Shown here piece after piece: positions 50,501 through 58,300 of a stretch of DNA of 64,000 bases (position 1 is its first letter; each line of letters opens with the position of its first letter). The stretch is taken from the NCBI RefSeq assembly GCF_001949145.1, contig NW_019091637.1, positions 129,789 to 193,788 on the forward strand, written 5' to 3'. Source of the stretch: Acanthaster planci (taxonomy: Eukaryota; Echinodermata; Asteroidea; Valvatida; Acanthasteridae). The notes under the pieces are model-generated. The model saw nothing but the letters and a program-made list of their open reading frames with translations. It had not been told where the DNA came from and made no database searches. A program made the position numbers and the translations under genes.

Positions 50501-53500
50501 ACAAAACATTCGGAAAGTTTTATTTTACTTTAGCCTTCTTTTGACTTTGTAACTCAAAAAGATTGGTTATTCCCATTCCCTTAACTCGTTTGTTAACACA
50601 TGTACATACATGTACGCGAATCGACAAATGTAGCCATTTTATTATTACTTTTCTCATTAATGGCAACTAGAATTTAACCTGTCTTTCAATCTCCTATTTC
50701 CTCTTCAGTTGAAACTTCTCCCCCCTCATCACCCCTCAAGAAAAAAGAAAAAAAGAAAGAAAAAAAAAAGAAAAAGGAAGAAAGAACAAACTTGGAGGTC
50801 AAGCATTTCACTGTAAACCAGGTCAGGTCACAAGCATTTCCTCCTGGTCCAAATCATCTGGTCCAAAATTTCAGTACTCCTCAAGCCTCATAGACCTGTC
50901 ACTTTGCCAGCCTTCGTCCCCCAAGGTCTCATTGGGTTCTCATTTTCTCCACCAGGAACCCAGCCATTGGCCCACAAGTTCTTGAAATAACCAGCAGGAT
51001 CCTCTCTTAAGGGACTGGCTGACAATGCTTGAGCCAGGAGACCACTTGTGATATAAAAAAAAGCTCCAGAGAAACTTCATATATTCCCCAAATTCCAATG
51101 ATGAGGTAGGAGGCATTTAACCAGACTTGACAACTCTGGACACAATCTCTGGTACAAATTACATGTAAGCTAATGATGACCACTGTGCCAAGACCAATTT
51201 GCCAAAATGAAATGATTCCATTAGGTAAGGATGCACAGTAGCCCTGCATAGGCTTGTTGGATTACCCATAAACTTCCTCTGCAGGCTGCAACCACAGAGG
51301 ACAAATACATTTAAGGACTTGCAAACTGTAGAGTTTATCTTGCAAAGCATCACAGGCTGAATAATATAACAGTTCAATAATCTTTCTATTTTCCAGTCCT
51401 TATGAAGCCGGAGAATAGTGGTTATGCTTAATGATAATGTTAACAACTCAGTGTACATATACATGTACATGTATAAATACTAGTACATGTACACTTACAT
51501 GTACATTTAAGTACAAGAAAAACTCCAATTGGGCGGAAACTTCAAGTAGCGAAGAGACGTAAACCAGAGCTTGTCCAGTGGAATCACCTTGAAGGCTGAT
51601 ATGAACAATGTACATACATACCTGTTCATTGATGTACATGTATGGTACATGCATGTATTGTTCTCCTCAATCGAAATCTCAACATTTCCAACCTCATCAT
51701 ATTAGTAACAGGAGGAAAAAACTCACACGCAGGTACTTATATGCTATTCTTATTCTGAAACTTCCTTGTTAAACCCTGCAAAGGTAATGAGAAATGCTTC
51801 TTCAAAGATGATCTCATATTTCTGATTTTACCAAGTGAATTTAAATGTCTGAAAATAAAGCTTACATGTAAAGTGTAAGAGCAACCATATTCAATGGTCC
51901 CTAAGGGTTATAGCACTAAACAAACTCTTTGTGTACAATTTCTGATTTTATCAAATAAATAAAAAATGAAGGACAATCATTTTCATCATTTCAATTTATG
52001 CGTATTTAGCTAAAGTGCTGTTTAAATTGTAAAATTGGTAAAGCAGTATTTTATACAGATGGGCAAATGACTAAGAGTTTGAAGTGAACTGACACAGGTG
52101 CACATGTACATGTATGTGCACTGTACCCTACATGTAGACTACAGTACATGTACACATGTAGCATTTTTTTCATGGGAGTGTAATAAAACTTTAGAAAACC
52201 TTCACAGCCAGTGATAATTGATTTCAAAATCTTTAGAAAACCTTCAGAGCCAGTGATAATTGATTTCAAAATTCTATATTTCAGTTTTGTTAATAAGATA
52301 AAGTATACACAAAGATATCATACGCAGTACTGGTATGTACAAAGTAATCCTTTCACCGGTGATGGAATGATTTTCATAGTTGGGGGAGGGGAGTTGTTTG
52401 ACCATCAGTCACCAGCCATTAAGGGCTTGATCCTTTGAGTCCCACTCAATTATAGGGCCTGCAAAAAGTGGGGGAGAGGCCCCCCAATTGAAATTGTGGG
52501 CGTCCCCCACTTCTGCTGCCAGTGACTCCTGTCATATAATTCTGCTCCATGAGATTGACTTTATTTGAAATTACCTGTAAAATCTTGTGTCAAGGCTGTC
52601 AAGAAAACAGTGTCACTTAGGCCCCCCCCAATACTTCTGCTTCCGGTTTCCCGACTGACCCTGATTTTTTATCGACAAGTTAGAAAAATAAATTTTAAAA
52701 AAATGCTTTAATGAAAAGAAATTAAAAATAAATGCCAATGTCATTTCTGTCTTTACAAATAACCCCTGAATCACCTTTTTCACGTTAAATGTTCTCCTTC
52801 TTACATTTGCAACTATTGAAAAGAAAGTTCCATTATTTTCACGAGTTCCCTTTGTGTTTTGCTGTCACAGTGGTGAAAACATGTGTGCAAAGCTCAATAC
52901 ATTAAAGCAATATGCTGTGCCAGTTCCTGTCGCGCCACACCCACATGCAAAGAACGCGGAATAGAAATGTGGCAACTAGTTATACTCATGGTGTCGGTAC
53001 ACTGTAGAGTACCGAAGTGTGATGTCACTGTGAACCAGAAAGTGCAGTGCAAACGAATGGAGTATGTGCGCATTGGTTCACGCGCTGGTTCTCGCGCTTA
53101 TGCCTTTTACACACTAATTGTGTGCGTGACGTAGCCACTCCGGTACTCTATAGGTGTACGTCAAAAAACTTTTGAGGTTGTTTTGCTCATACTTGATGCA
53201 AGCGTGCTTCTGCAAAATTTCCTGCCGTGCCACAATTTTTATCGCCCGCACGTCTGGATTCATCAAAGATGCTTACCATGCGATACACGGACATTGTTGG
53301 TAAGTTTGTTCCCGTCGTGATTACCATACTAGCATTGTGCATAGTGGTGTAAATTGTCCATAATTCTTAAAAATTATCAACTGTAGAAATGTTTACAGAG
53401 ATTAAGCCAAGTTAAGTCATCCCTTTTGAGGCAATGTTTGGCAGCTTTCATTCCAATTAATGTCACTGAATCAGCACAAAAAAACTTACCCGCCCTCCAA

Positions 53501-55309
53501 AAAAATCCGACCTACTGACCCTATTTTTGAGAGGTATCAGAAGCGGAACTTTTTTTTTGCCTATATGTACATATAGGCCTACTTCTAATTTTTGTTGTAT
53601 ATCCCATTAATAATCTTAGAAACTTCAAACTTAATTATTGGAGCTTGGCTCAGATGCGGATTGCTGTTTGTTTGAAAAATGCAAGTTTCATTCAATTGGG
53701 TTTTGCTTGATATGGAAAAACCCCACAGAGTTAACAGAGAAAATATCCTGCAGTGATTAATTTGGGGGATACATTTCATCTACATACAATGAAAACAACG
53801 TACTCAAAAACTTTAATCGTCAGGGGAAAAAGTAAAATATGAAATGGTTTGAAAGTACGCAACTCCAGCTGATAAATTTAATTTGAATAGAATTACCAGC
53901 AGCAGACTTTCGGTGAGGATGGGGAAGTTCAAGAGTGAAGCCTCAAGACAGGTGTCCAGGCAAATGAGAGCACTGTGCTGCCAATAACAGGACCTTGCCA
54001 CTTTGTAACATGATCTGTCCAGGCCACTGGTCAAAAATTCTCCAGTGGTGGAGGCCTTCGTCCATGGACTGACCTACAAAAGGTGTCAAATCTGTCATGA
54101 GGCCTGGGGCTGTTTTGATACTCAAAACTCCTTGGATGAAGCTGATATCAAACTGGAGAGGGTGGACAGACCTGTGCTGAACAGCAAACAGTGAGCTGTT
54201 TATTGGAACAGACCTCCTACCAGCCTATATTGGGGCAGATGCATGCCAGGAGGTCACTGCATGGTACATGTACAGTGTAGCTATAGTTTTATCAGATGAA
54301 GGATTAACATGTACACATATAGAACAGTGCAGAAATGACCTTCAAAACACAAGAACACTCAGATTTTATTTATAAATGAATTTCTTAAATAACACAATGT
54401 TAAGCGGTGGGGGAGGGGGGAATTCTCACTCTTTTTAGCATTCATGACAGAACATTTCTGTCCCCATTTCTGTAAGACAGTTACAATAAGGAATTTGACT
54501 TGAATCTAGAGACACGTACACATGTATAATATGTATCTTCAAGTTGAATGATACAAAATACACTGTACATGTGCATACTGAATATTAAACTAGGCAAGGT
54601 TGGAAAAAAAACATGAACTGAGGGCTAATAAATCTAGGTAGGGAATATATGTGGCAGAGGCATCTGAACACAGCCGTATTTTATTTTTTATGCATAGCCA
54701 CAAAATTTGCCAACCCCTTTAAATCTGTAAGATGAGGCAAATCCTTGTACAATAGGGAAGATGCTGTCAGCCCAAAACATGCATTTTGAAGCAGCATTCC
54801 AATGCAAAGAGATCCTAATCAGAAAAGTAGACTAGATAACGCTTACTTGCTATATCTCCATCATCCATGTCCTCATCCTCCTCGCTGACACTGTTCTCAA
54901 TCCAGCTATCAGTGCTCCCCAGGGACCCACTGGTCCCCAGAGTCCGATCCAGGCCCAGCTTCCTGGCCCGGGGGAATCGGGGAAGCCAGACATCGTCTAA
55001 GTCCTCAGGGGCTCCAGCCCTCGGCTGGGACTTGATCTCTGGTGTCCGGCAGCGTAGGCTTCCGTTTGTTGGGGATGATGGCTCTAGCCCCAGGTTGGAG
55101 TTGCTGAAGCCGCTATCCTGCTCCTCCGGGGAGATCAAGCTATCTGAGAGCTGCCGGATGTTCCCTGGCCGCCCTGACGGAAAGGTGGTCCGCTCCTCCA
55201 AGATAGAGTCCTCCGATCCGCCAAGGGAGGCGATGGAGCGAGTACGGTTGGAGCAGGAGGAGTCGGAGGAATCCATACGGATCTGGCGGATAAGGGAAGC
55301 TTGCTCCAT
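14351..55309 (-). CDS. PLCH1/PLCH2: Phosphoinositide phospholipase C eta, 20 coding exons
   Basis: Hydrolyses PI(4,5)P2 to diacylglycerol and IP3 at the plasma membrane; the eta class is very calcium-sensitive. The join (descending) is 55309-54847, 47291-47151, 41968-41719, 40065-39936, 35881-35614, 34994-34791, 33980-33774, 29713-29631, 28139-28047, 26018-25902, 24905-24810, 24477-24237, 23613-23434, 22818-22711, 22460-22330, 21597-21513, 21028-20882, 20296-20217, 19837-19546 and 17517-14351. It totals 6483 nt, 2160 aa plus stop, with every phase matching. Layout: N-extension 1-154, PH about 155-285, EF-hands 286-417, X about 440-582, linker 583-765, Y about 770-865, C2 about 880-1008, Ser-rich tail to 2160. 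His455, Asn456, Glu485, Asp487, His500, Glu534, Lys582 and Lys584 keep PLC-delta1 catalytic/ligand spacing. The eta class is chosen for the acidic [15 protein letters not shown] segment, the CRQLSQLV motif and the long tail. The start is a Met in context GCCATGG. Confidence 0.95.
17518..19545 (-). other. PLC-eta intron 19
   Basis: GT-AG intron of 2028 bp, with donor GTAAGT. It includes a short CA run near 17777-17788. No further exon is recognised. Confidence 0.75.
19546..19837 (-). CDS. PLCH1/PLCH2: PLC-eta exon 19: Arg-rich, GC-rich exon
   Basis: Encodes [20 protein letters not shown], then a Ser-Pro/Arg-rich segment including [10 protein letters not shown] and [12 protein letters not shown], ending SPGGG. 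It is basic, with several RxxS/RRxS phosphorylation-like sites. Its GC content is strikingly higher than the flanking introns. Phase 0 in (acceptor TTTCCCAG), phase 1 out (donor GTAAG). Confidence 0.88.
19838..20216 (-). other. PLC-eta intron 18
   Basis: GT-AG intron of 379 bp, with donor GTAAGC. No content is recognised. Vertebrate PLCH1 has splice variants at this post-C2 point. Confidence 0.7.
20217..20296 (-). CDS. PLCH1/PLCH2: PLC-eta exon 18: end of C2
   Basis: Encodes [20 protein letters not shown] then MEDYDSW. It matches the last strands of the PLC C2 domain (PGYRHVxLEG...ATIFVHV). Acceptor TTTCTAG, donor GTAAGC, phase 0 out. Confidence 0.94.
20297..20881 (-). other. PLC-eta intron 17
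   Basis: GT-AG intron of 585 bp, with donor GTGGGT. It contains a G9 homopolymer near 20550-20558. Nothing else is seen. Confidence 0.7.
20882..21028 (-). CDS. PLCH1/PLCH2: PLC-eta exon 17: C2 domain
   Basis: Encodes [20 protein letters not shown], then [19 protein letters not shown] and [11 protein letters not shown]. It contains the C2 Asp cluster [14 protein letters not shown] typical of PLCs (calcium/lipid-binding loop). Phase 1/1, donor GTGGGT. Confidence 0.95.
21029..21512 (-). other. PLC-eta intron 16
   Basis: GT-AG intron of 484 bp, AT-rich, with donor GTAAGG. Nothing else is recognised. Confidence 0.7.
21513..21597 (-). CDS. PLCH1/PLCH2: PLC-eta exon 16: C2 domain
   Basis: Encodes [20 protein letters not shown] then QTKTIQDN plus one base. 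It matches the C2 strand IIDPFVEVEIIGLPVDC of PLC-eta. Acceptor TTTTTAAG, donor GTAAGG. Confidence 0.95.
21598..22329 (-). other. PLC-eta intron 15
   Basis: GT-AG intron of 732 bp, with donor GTATGT. It has a small ACATGTAC cluster near 21725-21745. Nothing else is seen. Confidence 0.7.
22330..22460 (-). CDS. PLCH1/PLCH2: PLC-eta exon 15: Y/C2 junction
   Basis: Encodes [20 protein letters not shown], then [17 protein letters not shown] and LLGERGE. [14 protein letters not shown] is the first C2 strand of PLC-eta/delta enzymes. Acceptor ATTTTCAG is chosen over the AG two bases later because only it keeps the frame. Confidence 0.95.
22461..22710 (-). other. PLC-eta intron 14
   Basis: Short GT-AG intron of 250 bp, with donor GTAAGA. 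Nothing is recognised inside it. Confidence 0.7.
22711..22818 (-). CDS. PLCH1/PLCH2: PLC-eta exon 14: PLC-Y domain
   Basis: Encodes [20 protein letters not shown] then [16 protein letters not shown]. VALNYQxEG and [10 protein letters not shown] are the strongest Y-domain signatures. Phase 1/1, donor GTAAGA. Confidence 0.96.
22819..23433 (-). other. PLC-eta intron 13
   Basis: GT-AG intron of 615 bp, with donor GTAATG and acceptor TTGCCACAG. A tRNA-like element occupies its first 90 bases (see 23344-23433). Confidence 0.75.
23344..23433 (-). repeat. tRNA-like element starting at a 5' splice site
   Basis: On the minus strand, immediately after the exon 13 border, an A-box-like TGGCTCAGTC and a second one, TAGTTGGTAAAGC (23405-23393), are followed by a perfect B-box GGTTCAAATCC (23372-23362). 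A T8 Pol III terminator-like run lies at 23351-23344. The length and order fit a tRNA-derived SINE or tRNA pseudogene. A complete cloverleaf is not evident by eye: the acceptor stem does not pair well. Confidence 0.5.
23434..23613 (-). CDS. PLCH1/PLCH2: PLC-eta exon 13: PLC-Y domain
   Basis: Encodes [20 protein letters not shown], then [20 protein letters not shown] and [20 protein letters not shown]. It includes the phosphoinositide-binding [13 protein letters not shown] motif (Arg/Tyr ligand residues). Phase 1/1. Confidence 0.95.
23614..24236 (-). other. PLC-eta intron 12
   Basis: GT-AG intron of 623 bp, with donor GTAGGT and acceptor AATCCCAG. No content is recognised. Confidence 0.7.
24237..24477 (-). 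CDS. PLCH1/PLCH2: PLC-eta exon 12: X-Y linker with eta motif
   Basis: Begins [15 protein letters not shown], continues with an acidic/Ser/Pro linker ([19 protein letters not shown]), and ends with [20 protein letters not shown] and FRGFKSG. The last part matches the eta-specific MKLCRELSDLVxYTxSV that leads into the Y domain. Acceptor CTTACAG, donor GTAGGT. Confidence 0.93.
24478..24809 (-). other. PLC-eta intron 11
   Basis: GT-AG intron of 332 bp, with donor GTCAGA. Nothing is recognised. Confidence 0.7.
24810..24905 (-). CDS. PLCH1/PLCH2: PLC-eta exon 11: X-Y linker
   Basis: Encodes [20 protein letters not shown] then [13 protein letters not shown] 32-codon symmetric phase 0/0 exon with a basic composition typical of the poorly conserved linker. 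Acceptor ACTGTTAG, donor GTCAGA. Support is splice sites, frame and position rather than homology. Confidence 0.75.
24906..25901 (-). other. PLC-eta intron 10
   Basis: GT-AG intron of 996 bp, with donor GTATTT. AT-rich with nothing recognised. Confidence 0.65.
25902..26018 (-). CDS. PLCH1/PLCH2: PLC-eta exon 10: X-Y linker (probable cassette)
   Basis: Encodes [20 protein letters not shown], then [19 protein letters not shown]. It is 39 codons, phase 0/0, with acceptor GCTACCAG and a moderate donor GTATTT. Position and basic character fit the linker that follows the acidic segment. Homology is weak, so it could be an alternatively used exon. Confidence 0.6.
26019..28046 (-). other. PLC-eta intron 9
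   Basis: GT-AG intron of 2028 bp, with donor GTGAGA. It has scattered ACATGTA words and no exon I can support. Confidence 0.65.
28047..28139 (-). CDS. PLCH1/PLCH2: PLC-eta exon 9: acidic segment after X
   Basis: Encodes [20 protein letters not shown] then [11 protein letters not shown], phase 0/0. The AEEGEVSDEDSADEIDDE-like acidic block is diagnostic for the eta class. The first Lys pair includes the residue equivalent to PLC-delta1 Lys440. Acceptor CTTCCCTCAG, donor GTGAGA. Confidence 0.96.
28140..29630 (-). other. PLC-eta intron 8
   Basis: GT-AG intron of 1491 bp, with donor GTACAC. Nothing else is recognised. Confidence 0.7.
29631..29713 (-). CDS. PLCH1/PLCH2: PLC-eta exon 8: end of X core
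   Basis: Encodes [20 protein letters not shown] then LKGKILIK, matching family TTLPSPxxLKGKILVKxKKLP. The final Lys equals PLC-delta1 Lys438. The acceptor CCTCAG is U12-type (branch word TTTCTTAAC at 29734-29726). The alternative AG two bases on would break the frame. Confidence 0.94.
29714..33773 (-). other. PLC-eta intron 7: GT-AG U12-type intron
   Basis: 4060 bp intron starting GTATCCTTTT (33773-33764) and ending CTCAG. The branch-point word TTTCTTAAC lies at 29734-29726, about 13 nt from the 3' end. The 5' sequence is the U12 GT-subtype consensus. The intron contains an ATT microsatellite (about 32581-32598), an ACATGT cluster (33030-33058) and no recognised exon. Confidence 0.88.
33774..33980 (-). 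CDS. PLCH1/PLCH2: PLC-eta exon 7: PLC-X domain
   Basis: Encodes [20 protein letters not shown], then [20 protein letters not shown] and [20 protein letters not shown], ending EILG. It holds the catalytic Asp of DCWDG, the His of HGYT and the Glu of SIENHC. Acceptor CCCCCACAG; the exon ends one base before a U12 donor. Confidence 0.96.
33981..34790 (-). other. PLC-eta intron 6
   Basis: GT-AG intron of 810 bp, with donor GTAAGTG. No content is recognised. Confidence 0.7.
34791..34994 (-). CDS. PLCH1/PLCH2: PLC-eta exon 6: start of PLC-X
   Basis: Encodes [20 protein letters not shown], then [20 protein letters not shown] and [13 protein letters not shown], ending CRCVE. SSHNTYL contains the catalytic His-Asn pair. 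Phase 1/1, acceptor TTTTACAG, donor GTAAGT. Confidence 0.96.
34995..35613 (-). other. PLC-eta intron 5
   Basis: GT-AG intron of 619 bp, with donor GTCAGT. Nothing is recognised. Confidence 0.7.
35614..35881 (-). CDS. PLCH1/PLCH2: PLC-eta exon 5: EF-hand lobes
   Basis: Encodes [20 protein letters not shown], then [20 protein letters not shown] and [16 protein letters not shown], ending NGWMGID. It corresponds to EF-hands 2-4 of PLCs. Acceptor TATTCACAG, donor GTCAGT, phase 0/1. Confidence 0.95.
36757..36964 (-). repeat. Inverted duplication, left copy
   Basis: About 200 bp whose reverse complement is clearly similar to 37352-37539. Shared words include TGCCTTTACTGCAGCC, GATTGTTTAATTATAGTCTC and GGCATGCCCA. 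Scattered substitutions and indels separate the copies. Confidence 0.8.
37352..37539 (+). repeat. Inverted duplication, right copy
   Basis: Opposite-orientation copy of 36757-36964, separated by about 390 bp. It begins near ATTATGGAATTGAT and ends near GCCTATCTGTCA. Both copies probably belong to one dispersed repeat family. Confidence 0.8.
37606..37908. mobile_element. MITE-like element with long terminal inverted repeats
   Basis: The ends are inverted copies: AAGTGTTGAATTCAA then ACAAGAGTGCGGTCAGTGAC on the left, and the same with single changes and a short deletion on the right strand. The inner sequence is a string of AACATTTTAAA/TTTAAAATGTT words that also pair. About 303 bp with no coding capacity. 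TTAGCA occurs just outside both ends (37597-37602 and 37912-37917), a possible target-site duplication. Confidence 0.75.
39936..40065 (-). CDS. PLCH1/PLCH2: PLC-eta exon 4: first EF-hand
   Basis: Encodes (C)[20 protein letters not shown], then [20 protein letters not shown] and LFK. The loop [12 protein letters not shown] has all the calcium-ligand positions of a canonical EF-hand. Entry follows an AC splice end (U12 AT-AC intron); exit is at donor GTAAG. Confidence 0.95.
40403..40438 (+). repeat. 18-bp tandem repeat, 2 perfect copies
   Basis: The unit GCTTTATAAAGCTCCCTT occurs twice head to tail. Each unit contains the palindrome GCTTTATAAAGC. Confidence 0.85.
40588..40668 (+). repeat. 27-bp imperfect minisatellite, 3 copies
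   Basis: Three successive 27-bp units of the type ATTCACAGATATCACAATGG plus TTCATGA, about 75-80 percent alike. They lie inside the AT-AC intron. Confidence 0.7.
41719..41968 (-). CDS. PLCH1/PLCH2: PLC-eta exon 3: second half of PH domain
   Basis: Encodes [20 protein letters not shown], then [20 protein letters not shown] and [20 protein letters not shown], ending NNNKLRD plus two bases. It matches the PLC-eta PH domain (ISIDSIxEVxEG, CFSIYHG, TWVTGLRYLM). The Trp of AIWIRGL is the conserved PH-domain Trp. Acceptor TTACACAG; the 5' site of the next intron is U12 ATATCC. Confidence 0.95.
41969..47150 (-). other. PLC-eta intron 2
   Basis: GT-AG intron of 5182 bp, with donor GTAGGT. It contains the MITE-like element 43593-43850, a G10/C5 run near 44059-44075 and a poly-A run near 44571. 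No further exon is recognised. Confidence 0.7.
43593..43850. mobile_element. MITE-like element with about 48-bp inverted repeats
   Basis: 43593-43639 and 43802-43850 are inverted copies sharing CCCACTCT, then TGAAAATGAGTCTTAAGT and GCCACTT, about 88 percent identical. They are separated by about 160 bp. There is no coding capacity and no clear target-site duplication. Confidence 0.65.
47151..47291 (-). CDS. PLCH1/PLCH2: PLC-eta exon 2: first half of PH domain
   Basis: Encodes [20 protein letters not shown], then [20 protein letters not shown] and KKGNKAK plus one base. It matches family RCMSxMQxGTxMxKL...FYLDEHRSxxRWRPSRKxEKAK. Acceptor GTTCTTTCAG, donor GTAGGT, phase 1/1. Confidence 0.95.
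51451..51659. repeat. ACATGTAC palindrome clusters
   Basis: Two dense groups of ACATGTACAT-type palindromes (51451-51514 and 51606-51659) with the same word structure as 6081-6196. Confidence 0.65.
52101..52160. repeat. ACATGTAC palindrome cluster
   Basis: Repeated ACATGTACATGT and GTACATGTACAC words, self-complementary. Same class as the other clusters. Confidence 0.65.
52189..52272 (+). repeat. 42-bp tandem duplication
   Basis: Two adjacent 42-bp units beginning CTTTAGAAAACCTTCA and ending ATTTCAAAAT. They differ at a single position (CACAG versus CAGAG), so the duplication is recent. Confidence 0.9.
52920..53310. promoter_or_regulatory. CpG-dense patch, possible promoter
   Basis: CpG dinucleotides cluster here (TCGCGCCA, ACGCGG, TGCGCATTGG, CACGCGCT, TCTCGCGCT, GTGACGTAG, CGCCCGCACG) within CpG-poor flanks. 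There is an ATTGG (inverted CCAAT) word, a TGACGT CRE-like word and an E2F-like TCGCGCC. It could be an internal promoter for a PLC-eta isoform lacking exon 1, or for an unseen transcript. No start site can be fixed. Confidence 0.3.
54847..55309 (-). CDS. PLCH1/PLCH2: PLC-eta exon 1: Ser/acidic N-terminal extension
   Basis: Encodes 154 residues beginning [20 protein letters not shown], including [14 protein letters not shown] and [15 protein letters not shown], ending one base into the Arg that opens the PH domain. The Met is in strong Kozak context (GCCATGG). If the exon ran on upstream, the frame meets a stop about 90 nt before it, with no other Met between. Acceptor-like TTGTTCCAG ends at 55324, so a 5'UTR exon probably lies upstream. 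Human PLC-etas have shorter, unrelated N-termini. The donor GTAAGC and phase match exon 2 exactly. Confidence 0.88.
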
Positions 55310-58300
55310 GGCCTCACCTGAACCTGGAACAATAGACCATATGAAGATAAGATTGATCAGGTTTTTTAGCCAGTACAGTGTAATTCAAACCTTTTATTAC
55401 TGATGTCCACATCTTGCCAACACCAGCAATTTCTTCCGGTTCAATACACCACATTCTTTTATTTTCCAATCCTGCACCATGTATCACAGCGGACACAGAT
55501 GAGGAAATTTGAGGTACAATACGTGTACATGTATGTGAGATCCAAGTTATGTACATGCATATTTTACCGTTATGCTACTGCAAAATATACACAGCACAGC
55601 TTTACTATGGGCTGGGAAACCAAAATTACTGCAAGTATCTCTTTGTGAATTGCTTTTTTCAAGTTCAGAATGGTCAAAATTAGGAAGGAATAAATATTTT
55701 AACATGAAGTATTTTTATCTATCAGATTTTCATTTCATGAGTAGCAGATTGGGCCTGAGATCTTTAAAAATAAAATTTGCCAGGCGTCAAAAATATCAAG
55801 TGTTATTACATGTACATACCACGTATGTACATGTACAGTAGCTCTTTTTGAATGAATAGATACATGTAGGCCTACCGTACTTGCAAGTACAAACCTCTTA
55901 ATGCTTACAGCACAGCGCTATAATTCAAAGAAGTCAAGGATCCAAAATTTCTTTTCCATTAAGATGCATTGTTTTTGACACTAATGGAGACATGCTGAAT
56001 AAAACATCAGCCCTATACTCTCTTCTTTTCCTACCAACCATTACTGCTGCATAATGTTCTGTCCATTGAAGGTCAAGCCAATCTGAGGTATGAATCATAT
56101 TTTTTCACTGTTTTCATGCACAGTCTGTTTGATACAATCACAACACATACCTACATCTTTTACTTAATAACATTTTACTGTATCCATCCAAATTTATTTG
56201 ATTCAAATATAAGTATCTTTCCCTTGAGTCTCTCAAAAAAATTTTGTTGCAATAATGACAAGGCACATCAGTGAGTCACTTTTTCATCAGAATATGCTTT
56301 TGCCATATATAATACTACACCACTATTCCAGTTACCAACTTATGAAGACAACAATTGCATAATACACCTGTATCAGCATGTTGGTAAAGCATAAACAATT
56401 TCCATCCAGCTGACTGAATGGCCTTAGTCATTTAACAGCAGCTGTTGTGTGTGGCTTTTGGGGGTACATGTAAGACTACATTGATTACCTGCTGCATTTC
56501 TTAGTACTGTTTTCAATACAACAAAGAAAAACTTCTCAAATCCAGTTCACTGTGTACTCTGCCAGGAATGGCAATATCTAAGAAAATTGGTATTCACGTA
56601 CAGAAATTCTATGTACATGTATATCTTCACATACTGACTGCAACTTTGACCATGGTGCTTACAGCAGTCAGGCAAGAGCCAAGTGTCTGCCAGAAGTGGA
56701 GGTTCAAGGAGACAGTGGTGATACGAATCATTAACTTCAGAGTGTGACAAGGCAGGGATCTATATATACATGTGGCTCCTTGATATTGTGGTCAAGGTCA
56801 TTGATTGTATCTTATTAAGAAAACATCTTCAGACAGGAGACAGCTCTATGGAAGCTGTTGCTTTGATTAGGTACGGTACCTAAATTGGATGAGAGAGGAT
56901 AGACACAAGCCTTAAAATGAAACACAAAACTGACGGGTAGCTATGTTGGATTGGATATACAGGGTACGACAACTAGGCCAAAATCTGATGGGAAAGGATC
57001 ATGCTACATTGCTAAGCAAAATTAGCCATATGTCATTAGAACTCCACATCAAGTATGGTACTCATTCCACTGATGACCATACTATGCATATCATCACAGA
57101 ATTCTTGCTGGAAATTAATCCTGATAATTAAGCTTGATGGCACGTTAACTATACGTACAGGTATGTTAGTAGGTGTGACTGGTTTATTAACTGTAGTTGG
57201 TTGAACATTACACAAAACATCACAAATGGCTGTGGTAGGGCCTACAAATACCGGTAATAAAACAAATGAGATTACTCTTGTTAGCACAGAACAATTTAAA
57301 TAAAGTCAAAATAAAGTGAAAGGTGACCGGGCAACAAATAGAAGAGGAGAAAAATGAACTTACAATGATGTCACCCTTGAAAAATATAATAAATGAAAGG
57401 CAATCTCCAAGATCAGTCATTACTCTGAATGAAAAAGTCCTTACTGTATATCAATTAAACAAAAAGAGCACATTTTCATGAATACTTAGATGACTTTTCT
57501 ATCATTGTGAATAAATAACTTAACAATTTATGGGTTTTTTTTTTTAAATTTTATTTAAGGAGAGATGAGGAAATTCAAACATTTTTGGTGTTGTGGTGCT
57601 CTGTGTCTAGTACCCCCAATTTTCAAGATGTACGGGCAATTCAGCATCCACGGACAACCCAGGCAAAAAGAAAAATTCTAACGGGCTTGAGGGGACTTTG
57701 AAAATTTTTGCTAATCTTTAGAAAAACACTGTATATCAGGGAGAATTGAACTCCTACATGTACATGAAGCTCAATGACCTGTACACATGCAATTGCAGAT
57801 CCACAATTGCAGACGTCACTCTTTCCTTCAGAGAATCGCTGGAAGGTTGGCCTCTTTATACTTTGCATCTTAATATTCAAAAGAGACTTATCAACTTCTG
57901 AGGAAACTTCCTGAAAATTGTGCACAACATTCCATATTTTGAAGAAAGAATGTTCACATTTAAGTAGCAATTTTCTGCAGGAGAAGACCAGAAGATTTTT
58001 ATTTGGCCATAGGGTGATGCAAGTACGATACTCAGTGCAATTATCAGTCTGACTACTTTGTTATTTTATTCAAAAGTAGTACGTGTATACTTGAAGTTTC
58101 CAATGTCACTTAGACATGGAATGTAAAGGACTCTTCAAGAGTCCATTATGCAAATGGCTGATGCATCTTGCATGGTTATGTCATTTGGACAAAGCGGTCC
58201 AATGATCGCAAACTGTAATTAGCCAAGCAGCGACCTTTGGTAACAACCAGCAAAGAAACTGATGAAGAACCCATCTATGAAAGAAATTAACTTGAAGTTT

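Larger units (their letters stand above)
47292..54846 (-). other. PLC-eta intron 1 (largest)
   Basis: GT-AG intron of 7555 bp, with donor GTAAGC. It contains several ACATGTAC clusters (51451-51514, 51606-51659, 52101-52160), a polypurine run (about 50741-50790), the 42-bp tandem duplication (52189-52272) and a CpG-dense patch (52920-53310). Apart from these I see nothing coding. Confidence 0.7.
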
